Shown: positions 42,818 to 54,997 of the stretch, piece by piece
Numbering within the stretch: the stretch's first letter is position 1
How the letters are laid out: each line of letters starts with the position of its first letter
NCBI GenBank assembly: GCA_026027325.1
Contig: JAMSLZ010000007.1
Span: forward strand, 992,001 to 1,056,000
Direction: 5' to 3'
DNA length: 64,000 nt
From: Actinomucor elegans
Lineage: Eukaryota; Mucoromycota; Mucoromycetes; Mucorales; Mucoraceae
Notes under the pieces: model-generated
Seen by the model: only the letters and a program-made list of their open reading frames with translations
Told to the model about the DNA's origin: nothing
Databases searched by the model: none
Position numbers and translations under genes: made by a program

Positions 42818-45643
42818 ATGACCGTGTCCAGCAGCGTCCTATTATCTGATAAAGAGCGGCTAACAAAACGCCGAAGTAAAGAGCACAGTTCTGTCGATGT
42901 CATTGATGGTCCCTATCTCATAAGGAAAATGAGACGAGAGATGACGACCTACCAACAAAATCACGTAATTGACTGGCTTAATGCTGCAGCCTTAACCTTG
43001 TGGACAAGCTATATTCGACTATGGAAGATTTCCCAGCCATCCTCAGTAGTGTAAATACCATGTTTCTTTATTGGTAAGATACGTTCTCTTATGAATATAT
43101 ATAGGTTTGACGAGGTGCATTTTGGTGGATTTGCCAGCAAATATATCAGTAAAAAGTTCTTTATGGACGTTCATCCACCTGTAGGCATAACGAAAAAACA
43201 TGTGCATACTTCTGAGATACTGATTTACAAAATAGCTGGCAAAAATGCTGATTACCTGGGCTGCACAAGTCGTTGGATTCGATGGTCAATTTGATTTCAA
43301 GGAAATTGGAAAGTAAAGTAAGGAAAAGTTAGTCTTATCAAGATACTCAACCACTTTCTAGGGATTATCTTTATTCAAAGGTCCCTTATGTTCCAATCCG
43401 CGCATTTTGTGCTTTGCATGGTGTTATGCTAGTGCCATTTGCTTATTGGACTATGCGTGGTGCAGGTTTCTCAGTGGCATCTGCAATCTTGACAGCACTC
43501 ATGATTTGCTATGGTAAATATATTTTTGGTTATGCTTTAAAAAGGGAGAGATGTTTAAACTAAATGACATATAGAGAACGGCCTAGTCACTAATAATCGT
43601 CTGATTTTACTCGATTCTATCCTATTGTGCTTTACGGCTTTTACTATTCTGATGTGGATCAATTTCCGTAATCAATCCCTGAACTCGTTTAGCGTTAGAT
43701 GGTGGTTCTGGCTGGTAATGACGGGTGTCGGTTTAGGGTTGACAGTGAGCTGCAAATGGGTTGGATTGTTTACTATTGCAACAATTGGAATGGCTGTTTT
43801 GAAGGACTTATGGGATATATGGGGCCATCGTAGAACAAGCGTGGTAAGCAAAATCAAGCTGCATGTTTGTACAGTAATAAAAGCTAACCTCAAGGTTAGA
43901 ACTGTTTCGTCCAACATTTCATAGCCCGAGCTGTTTGCTTAATTGGAGTACCATGTATTATATACTTGGCCTGCTTTCAAATCCATTTTGCCATGCTTCC
44001 TTTGTCTGGAAGTGGAAATAGCTTTATGTCACCAGAGTTTCAAAATTCTTTGCAAGGGACTAGCTTTCCAAAGACCACTCCAGCAGGTAACACGATGTTA
44101 TAATCTCGTTCACGTATAAGTTTTAATACAGTTTTATAGATATTGTGTATGGAGCCAAAATTGATATTAGGCATATGGCTACAGAAGGTGGATATTTGCA
44201 TTCTCATAGCCATACTTATCCGGGAGGCAGCAAACGTAAGTTCTTACTATTTAAAACCTTATGCATATGTTTATTGAGTTGTTTATTGAACTATAGAGCA
44301 ACAGATAACTTTGTATCCCCACGTCGACGATAACAACTGGTGGGTAATTAATAGAGCTGAAGCTGATCAAGTCAATGGTCTTGAATATGTACAAAATGGA
44401 GATATTGTACGTCTCACTCACCATTCTACTCTTAAACGACTTCACACTCATGATATCCGACCTATCACGAACGATCAGAAATATCAATATGAAACCAGGT
44501 AGAGGCAGTAGTGTCCATTGCATTACTAATAGCTAACCAAAGTGTGCTAGTGCTTATGGGTTTGAAGGATTTGAAGGGGACAGTAATGATAATTGGCGTG
44601 TAGAGATCATACCTAATTCTGATCCGGTATCAAACGAACGCCTTCGTGCTCGTCGATCACAGTTTAGATTGATTTCTACTACACAACATTGCGCATTGTT
44701 CTCGCGTAAATACAAGCTTCCTGATTGGGGCTTTAGCCAACAGGAAGTGACATGTATGAAAGACGCTAACTACCCCAAGACAATATGGAGAATCGAGAGT
44801 ACTCAAAGTGAACTATGTAAGACCATATATATACATAAATCTTATACTAGAATAGCTAACACTGTTGATAAAGTACCCAACGAAACAGAACATGTAGAGT
44901 ATGAGCATAAAGGGTTTTTAGCTAGATTCATAGAATTGAACAAGGTCATGTGGGACGTGAATAAAGATTTATCTTCTTCCCATTCGTATGGATCTAGGCC
45001 CAAGGTAAGGAACAAAAGCATGCAACTACTAGGCGATAATAAACATACCCTTTAGGACTGGCCTACACTTGAACGTGGAATTAGTTTTTGGACAAGAGGT
45101 CAGCTTAAAGTGTACTTGCTTGGTAACCCATTAGTGTACTGGGTATCTTTTGCATGCATCCTCAGTTATGCTCTGTTGAAATCTATCCTTTTCATTACTT
45201 CCAAACGACGCATACATCTGCCTTATTTCAGTGATCTTAACGGTGATTGGTCGACTAAATACGATACAGCGGCAGGCTTTTTCTTTATTTCTTGGGCACT
45301 CCACTATTTTCCATTTAATTTGATGCAACGCCAACTTTTCTTACATCATTATATGCCTGCACTCTACATGAGTACTCTGCTTGCGGGTGTATTTTTTGAA
45401 TTACTAACACATGTTTTATCACCACGTATTCGCTGGCCGCTTGTAATAATCTGCTTGCTTGCTATAGTTTATGTCTATCGCATCTTTATTCCTATCACTT
45501 ATGCAGAACCTTGGACAAAAGAGAAATGCCTGCAAGCTACTTGGCGTTCGAAGTGGGATTTCAATTGCAATAGGTGAGTTAATTCGTTTAATAACGGATC
45601 ATTAGCACTGATAATATACATCGATTTTCTACTTAGGTTTTAA
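42818..45643 (+). CDS. PMT2: Dolichyl-phosphate-mannose:protein mannosyltransferase, PMT2 type, 11 exons
   Basis: ER membrane enzyme that starts O-mannosylation of secreted and wall proteins. Exons: 42818-43050, 43105-43180, 43236-43312, 43362-43513, 43575-43843, 43900-44086, 44140-44235, 44297-44498, 44551-45004, 45056-45573, 45637-45643; phases agree and give 756 residues. The luminal catalytic loop has the DE pair in VVFDEVHFGGFASKYI and FFMDVHPPLAKML. MIR repeats follow (YLHSHSHTYPGGSKQQQ, TLYPHVDDNNWW; LHTHDIRP; WGFSQQEVTC). The C-terminal half carries several TM segments and ends PWTKEKCLQATW, then DFNCNRF. These words fit the PMT2 subfamily better than PMT1 or PMT4. The last exon adds only three sense bases' worth of coding (R-F-stop across the junction). 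Confidence 0.93.
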
Positions 45644-46348
45644 AGCTGATTATATAGCACTATCACAAGTCATCCTGTAGTTAATTTAGGACAAGCGGTC
45701 TTTGCTTTGATAAGAAAAAATTGAACGATGAGGAAGACGAGAATAATTCAGCATCAAAATGATTCAATATAATTCCTTATTAAACCATTTCTATCATGTC
45801 GCACATCATATTTTGTAGAGCACTAAGGACAATTACACCGACCATTGATTTAAAGGTGTTTTTTTATGAAAACTGGTAGACTCAACTCGATACCATCATT
45901 AACTTTAGAATTAGTTATTGGATAGGGCAAGGGATATAATTTTATCATTAGGTCTATGTCTTGGCGCATATATCTAAGGTATAGAAGCCAATCGAGGTTT
46001 TACTAGCTTTTAACGCTCATTCTGAGCATGAGCTAGTCAGATGAATCATTATACTTGGGTCGATTGAGGAGCCTGTAGATAATTACATTCAGATTAACAT
46101 GAAATCCACATAATATACGCCAGTCATAAGTATTACCATATTTGCGATCTTCAAGTAAAACAGTTACTGCTGATCATTAGATGCGATATTAAACCTTTAT
46201 CGCGCAAGTGATCTATCGATTATCTTTTCAAGACCAGTGAATCAGCGCGATATTGATGAAAAATACAACGAAGAGGGGACTTTTTTTTTATTTTGAAATT
46301 ATAGAGGTTTGTTCATTTAAGATTGCGATAAAGGAATTTAAACATTGA

Positions 46349-46627
46349 GAGTTATATGGAATATAAGTTGATTTCTACTACAAAAGGGACTACAACAATT
46401 CGATCACGCTGAACGTACGGTTTATTTATTGATGTAAAAGAAAAAGGCCAAGATGTTTCTATTGCACAGCTTGAGATCCATCAAACGTTATATTATTACT
46501 GAATGCCAGATTAGACGAGTTGAGATCTTAAACATATGTAGTGCCTTGTATCTTGACATCACAGAGTATCGTCTAGATACATGCTCACTTTAAAGATTGC
46601 ATGTTGGTTACCTCGCAAAACCGTCAA
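46349..46627 (+). repeat. Dispersed repeat, copy 2 (partner at 4644-4920)
   Basis: About 279 bp, same orientation as the first copy, 41.7 kb away. Starts GAGTTATATGG and ends ACCGTCAA like its partner. Differences are mostly substitutions, many of them transitions. Its minus strand reads RDRIVVVPFVVEINLY in one frame near the end, interrupted by stops elsewhere. Confidence 0.7.
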
Positions 46628-47341
46628 AGAGTATAGAGATAAAATATTTATTTTGGATTATAATAGTATATCATCCATACTATAACAAGTAGCAGATAAA
46701 AGCTAATGCATACGATAGCAAAGGAGAAAATACGACAGGTCACTTTGAGATGTGACATTGGAGTGAGACCAGTCAAAAAATCTATCAGAAAAAGAACTTG
46801 GCTGCATATAACTTATTAGAGGTTCAGATAATAGTAGAAAATAAGATCTAAAGTATACTACAGCTTGCATTAAGAATGTCGTTTTCCAAAATCGGATAAT
46901 CCGATATTCAACGCAACAGAAGGATATGAAGTGATTTTCAATAATGAAGTTAGATCAAAAACAAGAAATACGACAAACTTGAAAATGACTTTCTTTGCCA
47001 CTTCTCATCATATGCCATATCAACATTCACTAGCCGCATAATATTTAAAATATGTCTTCACTGATTATTCTGATATCCAGACCATAATACCGCATTTTTT
47101 GTTAGCAGTTCCATCAATGCTTCAAGCGAAGAAGTAGTAAGTATAGTTGATTTTCGTTTTTATTAGCAAAAAAAATCGATTCATGAATTTTTGATTAAGA
47201 CATAAAATAATCGAATGTAACTTGTCCATTGCTTCTGTCTTCTATGGTTGAGTTGAAACCCCCAAGCGTAATATTAATTATTTTCAAGATGGTAGGAGAT
47301 ATCAAGTGGTTGTTGTGTTTATAAAGGAAAAGATACAAACA

Positions 47342-47470
47342 ATGATAGCAGTAGTAGCAACTAAAAATCTCCAGCTAGCCAAGATCTTGCAACAATTGGG
47401 TATACCCTACGCACCACGAAGATGGCAAGAAAAAGGTAACGAGGTAGCGTATGCAAACCTGTTTTTTTAA
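47342..47470 (+). CDS. Possible 42-residue ORF
   Basis: ATG about 20 bp after a TATAAAGG-like sequence opens a non-AT-rich stretch (MIAVVATKNLQLAKILQQLG, then IPYAPRRWQEKG) ending in a T-run with a stop. Composition is more protein-like than the surroundings. A donor-like GTAACG occurs inside. No homology recognised; may be a remnant exon. Confidence 0.2.
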   Translation: MIAVVATKNLQLAKILQQLGIPYAPRRWQEKGNEVAYANLFF

Positions 47471-47887
47471 CTCTACTCCTTTGAAGCGAATATCAGTATT
47501 TCTAGATAAAAAAATAATATGAGTTCGTATAAATCAATATATAATAAAAATACATAAGTGATATTGTAAACGAACAATAAAAGTTATTCCAATGATGTCT
47601 TCAAATAATAATAATAAACGGATGCAGTGTTGGATCAAAGACTCTTTTATACTTTAGATTCAATATATATTACAGTAAGATATACATTAATATAGATACT
47701 ATACGGTGTGATTCAGCTAAACAAGATCACGATAGATGTATCATAATCCATATAGTTCATCCAGTGCTTTGCAGTTTTATTGTCCAAAAATTTACAGCGG
47801 GATAGCCATTAGTAATTGCAGAATAGTAGTAATGATTAATAAGTATAGAGAATAGATGTAACCAACTTATGCAGGCATCATATAATT

Positions 47888-49326
47888 TCACAGTTTAGAG
47901 CTAGTAGCTGAAATCCATGCGTTGTTTGTACCAAAAATGTTTCTCTGAAGGGGGCCACTACAATCTGTATCACAACAAATATTTTCTTTTCTACATGTTT
48001 CTGGGAAAGGTACACCTTTTGTCGGTTTGTTATCCATAATTTTCTTCAAGTAAGGTAAAAAGCTATCCACATCAATTCTGCGCGAAACATCTTTTTGATA
48101 TATCAAAATAGGTGAATGTACTTTTTCTTCAGGCAGGTGATTCAACAACACATCTTTTGGATAATGATCAGTGACAAATTTGATCATTTCGGTTGCGTTT
48201 AATACAACACCATACTCTTTCAAAAGCGCTGCAGCGGCATCTTGGTCATACTGCTGACATATGCTGCTATTACATTTGAAATCAAATATGCGTCGGCCTA
48301 TAGCTGTCATTGGATACTTGAACCAATCTTCACTATAATATCTTGCTGAAATTGAGATCAATGTTGAATCATCCTTCATGAATAGTCCAGCTCCCAAGCC
48401 GTTTCCAAAAGGTGCTATCAGAATATCTAAGTCTTTTACGCTGTTTGCTGTATTGATAATGTCACAGCCTTTCTCAAAGTCGATTGTAACAACTGAATAA
48501 TCAATGCCATCGTTGGTTTTATTCAGAGCCATAAGTTTGCTGATTAGTTCTGGAACGTTTGTGATATGTCTTGAGTTTTTGCGATTGAGAATGCCCACTC
48601 TGTATTGACCCTTCTCTTTATATACCACTCTAGATGCTGCACACGCGTTGTCTGGTACTTCAGGTTGCTTAAAGACATAATCCTTGAAAGATTGGTAATG
48701 TTGAGTAGGAATCTGTCGATCACAATAATAAAGGAACACCTATTTCCTGTACCAACTACAGCATTTGCAAAGCACATAGGTTTGTAAGAAGGAAGGACTT
48801 GCCTTGAAGTCAGTAGATCTGCTTCTTCGAGTACTATGTCATTATGACTGGGCAGAACCAAGTCGATAGGTGTGTGTTTATTCCAAAAGGTAGCAGCTCG
48901 TAGTGTCCAAGAAGTAAGGGGTGCATTATTTTCTAGCATCGTACTGTAGAGTGGCAACAAACCGTTGTATAAGTAATGAGAAAAGTGAAACGGCGAGTAG
49001 AGACCATAGACAAAGACAGTTTCGTTTACATGGATAGCATTGACTGAATGATCAACACGTTTTGGTTCAAACCAAATATCTTCATTACTGTTACCATTAA
49101 TTAAATTGACTTTGGGTGGTTTGGATGAACTAATGATGAATGGGCCATTACTCTTATCGACACAAAAATTGGTGAATATACAAATTTGATTTCGGCCAGT
49201 GCCGGTGCAGGACCAAGTGGACTTTTTTATATGGGTACCAGTGGAATACCACCACAAATAAAACAACGTAAAGCCGGAGAAGACCAATGTACAGGCGTAA
49301 ACAAAATACCTTCTAAGATGTAACAT
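47888..49326 (-). CDS. GT61/DUF563-type glycosyltransferase, type II membrane protein
   Basis: The ATG at 49326 opens a short cytosolic tail and a signal anchor (FVYACTLVFSGFTLFYLWWY), then a luminal domain with FVYGLYSPFHFSHYLYNGLL and MCFANAVVGTGNRC, typical of the EOGT-like/GT61 group. The second half, in another frame, holds RVGILNRKNSRHITN, LDILIAPFGNGLGAGLFM and a Cys-rich end (CRKENICCDTDC). The two frames overlap at 48544-48787. They can be joined by an intron at 48739-48630 (GTGTTC...TCTAG), giving 442 residues, but that removes LYYCDRQIPTQHYQSFKDYV, which looks like conserved coding sequence; a single-base deletion near 48739 is the alternative. The protein ends in SKL. Confidence 0.75.
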
Positions 49327-51664
49327 TAGGTTTTACACTGGAAAAACGAAACAGTCTGAGCTATTTATACTCATTATATCAGTTCTTCCTGTCATACCCA
49401 CTGCTTAGCATTGCCATATGTAAATGATTATAGTTCATAGTTATTCAGACTCAAGCATTACACTTGTTTTCTAAAGTTCAGACCCCACCTATTGATCCAT
49501 TAAATTTTACCTATCCTATTGCAATATATGCAAGCATATTTGATCAATGTCTGTTGGTGTGATTTTTATAGATGCAGTAGTTTATTATAAGCATATAATA
49601 ATTTTTAACGGCGACAGTACACCTAGAGATGTACTTACTAAAATCAGCTAATCTAATGATAATACAACTACTACAGAAGACTGTCAAGGATGGATTCGCC
49701 ACATTATGGAATTCTTTCTAAAATGTTTACAATATGAGAACTATATTTAAGTTCCCTTGTTAGTAAACCTTTTTTCCATATTTTTAATTTTATTAATAGG
49801 GACATACGCGAAAATAGATTAACAGTATCCAACTCAAGACTATTGAAGATGCTCAAAATTAATGTTTACGAAAAACATATGGCGGCCATTCTCGTAGTTC
49901 TACCAAAGTAATGCCCCATTTAGCCAAAATCAATGGCTCAAATTATCAATATCCTTTTGGGTACTAGAACCTTCAAACAACTCAAATGTATCTTTTACAA
50001 AATAGTCGCCAACAGCAACAGTAAACAAGAGACCTTCATCTCCTTTCGCTATGTTGATCGACTGTTTCATTGGATCCAGTCCTTTGGTTACCTATAATCA
50101 GATCAGAGAAAAGTAGATGTATACGCTAGCGGTTAGGCTGGTCATCCAATGGCTCATCTTGTCCTTGTTCTTGACATTCATTTCATTCTCTCTCGCCAAT
50201 TATTATATCATCGGCAGCCTGGATATGCATCGGCGCCTACAAATTCCGGCAATGATCGCAGACCCATTATCATTATTTCTTACCTAGCTACCAACTTAAA
50301 AAAAAAACTCAAAACTTTGATATTATCTCCGTTTGATTTCTTCGTTAACCTTCCATACACTATTTTTCTATAAACTTAATCGCCTTTCCACAATAATCTT
50401 TCTCCTCTTAATTCACCTTCTCTGGACTCACGACTCCTAGATTGGTTTCCCTAAAATTTACATAACTAAGCTGCTAGTACCCCGTTGATTCTTTTTTTTT
50501 TTTTTTTGCCTTTGATCCTAAAGGGATCTTTAGACTCCTCTCTCCTTTTGATCTAGGCTAGACAATAAAGGCGTGCCTAATTAACACCATGCGCCCATCA
50601 AGGCCCTTTTTTTTATAATAAATCCTTATTAATCTATCTAATAAGCTTTATATAAAATTAAATCACTCATATTCCCTTAAACACATAAAGTTTATTGTGG
50701 CAAAACCCCAATTTTTTCCTAATTTTTCCAAATGTTTTTTTTATATATAACTCGCGTGTATTTCTTAAGGTACATACAAAGTATAACAAAAAATATACTT
50801 GCATACTCCCGGATGTACCCTACACATGGCTCCCACAAGCTATGTCTTTAAAGTAACATTATTCACGCGTCTCAAAAAAGTAATTTTTGAAAATTTGGGT
50901 TCAAGGATATGTCCAATTTTTAGTCCATTGTTCAGCAATCTCTACATTTCTCGGTTAAATGTCGCCTTTGAGAATTAATATATGTTTAAAATGAACTGCT
51001 ACTACATCTATAAGAAGTATTGCTTGATTGAAGCACTATGAGTGTATTATAATTAGTGATTGGTTGTAATTTGCATGCATTTCATATATGCATTATATAG
51101 TTCTAATGATTTACAGTTCTCTCAATTGATCTTGATCAAATGTCGCATCCGATGACTAGTCTTTATGCAAACTGATGATCTGCATCAAGTTCCAAATATG
51201 CTTAAAGGCTTGAACATATTGGTTGATAGATTACTTTCATTAGCTAAGCGGCTGACATTATGTAGGCTTTCTAATATGACTTGTTTATTATAATAGTATT
51301 TTAGCACTTCCAACTTATCCTGTTGTTGTTCTCTGCTGCTAGGTATTATGTAAATAAACGAATTCTACTATTTTTTATATACTTCTATAGCATCCAAAGG
51401 TATGAATGTGTTCATTTAACCAAGTAGAAAATAATCCAGTTTTGACATGGAATAATACTGAGAAACAATACGTAAAGAAGTTATTGATAGATAGTTACTA
51501 CGTAATACTAGCCTCATCTAGTTGCCTTACAATCTATTCTATGGCCAATCAAATTAGTTTACCCGATCTGAACCTTACACTGTGGCATTAAGTTCCAGAT
51601 TGTGTTTGAAGTCCCTTGTTTCTCTCTTTTGTTTTTTATTGTTTTTAATTTCTCTCTGATTTTG
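49327..51664. other. AT-rich intergenic region
   Basis: About 2.3 kb upstream of both the GT61 gene (left) and the MFS gene (right). Contains an orphan exon-like stretch at 49930-50091 and homopolymer T tracts (17 T near 50491-50507). Otherwise no recognisable feature. Confidence 0.5.
49930..50091 (-). pseudogene. Orphan terminal exon-like fragment
   Basis: On the minus strand, an acceptor TGATTATAG is followed by 53 sense codons and a TGA. The product (VTKGLDPMKQSINIAKGDEG, LLFTVAVGDYFVKDTFELFE) has balanced composition and no low complexity, unlike its AT-rich surroundings, so it looks like a real 3' exon. I could not find a preceding exon on this strand. I do not recognise the family. It may be a relic or a gene whose other exons I missed. 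Confidence 0.35.
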
Positions 51665-52421
51665 ATGGATGAAAGCACACCTTTGTTCGGTACTCCAAGG
51701 ACCAAAAGAAATCCATCTTCTTGGTACGCCATTTTTACCATGTTTTTGATTGCGTTTTCTGGAGGGTAAGCTATAATGCCTATTTATTTTTGATGTACAA
51801 AGCTGACTGAAAATCCATCATAGCGCTCTTTTTGCACCCCACGCGCAATTTTATACAGAGGTGTTTTGCCATATGTAAGTACAAATCAGCTACCAAATCG
51901 ATACATATTCATCGGTTCAGATTAGCTATTACAAATCAAAAAATGACCTTTTGATGTTTGGTGATAAGGATAATCTAATACCCTTTGATGAAGGATGTTC
52001 TATTCCTCCAGTTCAACAAATGGTATCGAGAGCTCAAGCAATTATTATGTTTCTGACTTATGGATCAAGTGTGTTTTACAAGATTTTTCCCATGTACAAC
52101 TGACTGATCTCATCTATAATATTATAGCACTTTTGGGAGCTGGTTACTATGGACGTCTGAGTGACCGAAAAGGACGGACATTGGTCATGCGTATATCTAC
52201 ATTGGGCACATTGATCTATGTCTTTTGCGACCTGATGACTGCTAAATACCATAAAACAATTAGTACCTCGTTACTATACATTGCACCTTTTATTCGTGGC
52301 GTGATGGCTGGTGAAAGCGTACTGATGGGTGCAGTGCAAGCCTATATTGCTGATTGTACACCCCCGGCATCGAGGTAAGTAATATGAAAGCCGCTTGTAG
52401 TGATACTCCAATATTGACCTA

Positions 52422-52452
<31 letters not shown>

Positions 52453-53636
52453 CGTTTAGAACACTTATGTTTGCAAGACTTATGGCTAGTTTGTTTATAG
52501 GATCTTCAATAGGTCCTTTTGTTAGTAGTATAATACTCAAGGTTTGTTATTGTATCATTCCTAGGGCTTATTGTTTATTGATGTGTTTCACTTGATATAG
52601 CATACAGGAAGCATTGTATATGTATTCTACGCTGCCATTACTATCGATATTATAAATGTGATTTATACCAACTTTTTTATACCCGAATCATATCAATACG
52701 TTCACGCACAGCACCAGCAACATCAGCAATCATCTCATGAACCCATTCGATGGTTGGAAAAGATCAATATCTTTTCGGCGCTTCAAATTCTCTTTCGCGA
52801 ACGCCCTAAACACATGACGCGCTACGCGTTGCCTTGGATAGCGTTGGCAGAGTTTCTACTAACGCTTGTCAAGAGACCTCCAATTTTCCTCTATGCCATG
52901 CTCAAGTTCCATTGGACTGCTTATGAAGGGAGTCTGTACTTTAGCTGTGCTTCTTTGATGAGATTATTAATGATGGTGGGCGTGCTTCCTTTGCTACACA
53001 AGCTTTTCAATAATAACAAAACGCCCGAAGATAATATGAGCAAGTCCGCCACCACCGCCACCACTACACGCAAGACTTCGATCTCATTCGATATCTGGAT
53101 GGTAAGGATCGGCATTGGCATCGACGCTATCAGCCTTGCATTAGTGGGCTTGGCAACCAGCGTAGTTTTATTTACTATGGCGGGAATGCTACAGAGTGTG
53201 TCTATGCTTGCACAGCCTTCCATTCGAGGTTTAGTGACAAATTTGGTACAACCAAATCAAGTGGGGGAATTGCTAGGCGCTGTAGCTATATTGGACTCCA
53301 TAGCAAGTAAGTTTTGTACGCCCAGCATGGTTTTGAAAGCGTTAGTAACTTTCTTCTGCAGTGATTATAGCCCATTTGGGCGTAAACACAATTTATAGTT
53401 GGTCTGTCTTGACAATGCCTAATTTGACGTTTTTCATATGCGCCGGGATTGCAGCTTGCTCGTGTTTAGCTGCCTTTATGGTGAGGAAAGAGGACCGCCT
53501 TCGACAAAACACAGAAGAATCTGGTTTATTAGGTTCCGATACATCAACTATTGTAGAAGACGATTTTGTAATAGACGGTCTATCGATTGGTAATCCCAAA
53601 CGCACTAGTAGTAATAGTATACCTTTTGTGCATTAA
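51665..53636 (+). CDS. Major facilitator superfamily transporter
   Basis: Exons 51665-51765, 51824-51874, 51926-52068, 52128-52374, 52460-52541, 52601-53306 and 53362-53636 give 534 residues with phases consistent throughout. About 11-12 hydrophobic segments. The MFS loop 2-3 motif is present as GAGYYGRLSDRKGRTLVM, produced only when the intron 52069-52127 is removed. TM5 region contains ARLMASLFIGSSIGPFVSS. The central loop has His/Gln-rich HAQHQQHQQSSHE and a Thr-rich stretch. The fold resembles the TetA/HIAT1-like branch; substrate unknown. The intron before exon 5 contains a run of 29 T (52424-52452) directly ahead of its acceptor. The C-terminal tail is acidic. Confidence 0.88.
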
Positions 53637-54997
53637 AAAAAATAAATAAAATAAAATAAAGCCAGGATCCTATTCATGTAACTAGACTATGTGAACCCTT
53701 TTTAAGCTGTGGTGGCTCGATATCAAATAGTCTGTAGGATTTAAAACTACAACCTGCGTTGAAATGTATATGAACATAACGGGGTGCTTTTCCGCTATTA
53801 TATTATCTGGATAATAGTTTGGATCAAAATATGCACTGGATTCCTAGGGGCTATATGGATGGTTCTTCATAAATCTATCAGTCAAATATGGTGATTTTTA
53901 ATATTCGGTACTGATTGTGGTTTGGGTTTAGTTAGTGATATGAAACCTAATCGGACATAGCTGTAGGTATTAATAAGGATATCACCTATATTATACAATC
54001 ATTAGTCATAGGAGCCAAGCCAGGGAGCAATGTAAGGGGGGGAAAAAGCACATCACTTTTTGTTTCTTATGCGCTACATAGTACAATGTGCCCTATATAT
54101 ACATCGAGAAAAATGCGATCACGAGTGTCTAGACCAACACGTCAGATAACAGCAAAGGAGCAACTTAATCTGCGAGCATGTTCAAAAATTCAGTCAGTGC
54201 AGATGGAAATCGATATACATGTAGTATAAAAGGTGTATCCATAATGGTGGGTTCTTCATTGCTGTAGAGCACTGGCATAAGACACGGAAAATTGAAGTAA
54301 AGGAGATGTTTATATGATGGAAAATTCTTACTATAACCGAGAATTTGACCGATCTTTGGATAAAAAACCTGGGGAATACGTAGGCTAAAGCCATCAGATG
54401 GTATGATATTGAGTAATCTTTGAGAGTTCTGCTCTAGTGGGTATATATTAAGCTTTATTGGGAAAAAAGGTCATATACATATACCCATAATTAATCTGGA
54501 GGATGTATCAAGAGATGAGGTTGTGCATATCAAGGGATTGTTCTTTGATATCGTTTGCATAGTATAAGCATACCTCGAGTTGAAACGAGTAGTGTTACAA
54601 AGAGCACTATGTCAAACATGCTTGCCGTTCATCTATCCGTCCATGGATCGATCTTAGATTATTCAACGATGATCAGTATAGGAACAAACAATTTGATGCG
54701 ATATGATGGATCAATTAGTCTTATATCGCGCTATTTAGAAGTACCGTTAGTAGTGCCGTTGGTAGTGTACACATACGTAATGAATTATTAGTAGTACTAT
54801 GCTATCAAACCCTTCGTCATTACTCAATCGTATGTACATAGTATATACATGCTGATGGTATGGTTCAGGAATTTTTAATGATATTATTGCAGTAGACAGA
54901 AAGAGAGAGAGAGAAAGGAGAGGTGTTTGATCATTACTATGGGTGACTATATACAAAAGGAAAAATCCGATCAACTGCTGTCTGTACTGTATTATGA
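53637..54997. other. Intergenic region between convergent genes
   Basis: About 1.36 kb. The MFS stop is followed closely by A-rich AATAAATAAAATAAAATAAA at about 53639-53660, a likely poly(A) region. A short AG repeat lies near 54900-54917. No gene recognised. Confidence 0.5.

Larger units (their letters stand above)
45644..47887. other. Intergenic region with dispersed repeat
   Basis: About 2.2 kb between PMT2 and the GT61 gene (convergent). Contains the second copy of the dispersed repeat (46349-46627) and a short possible frame at 47342-47470. No other recognisable content. Confidence 0.5.
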
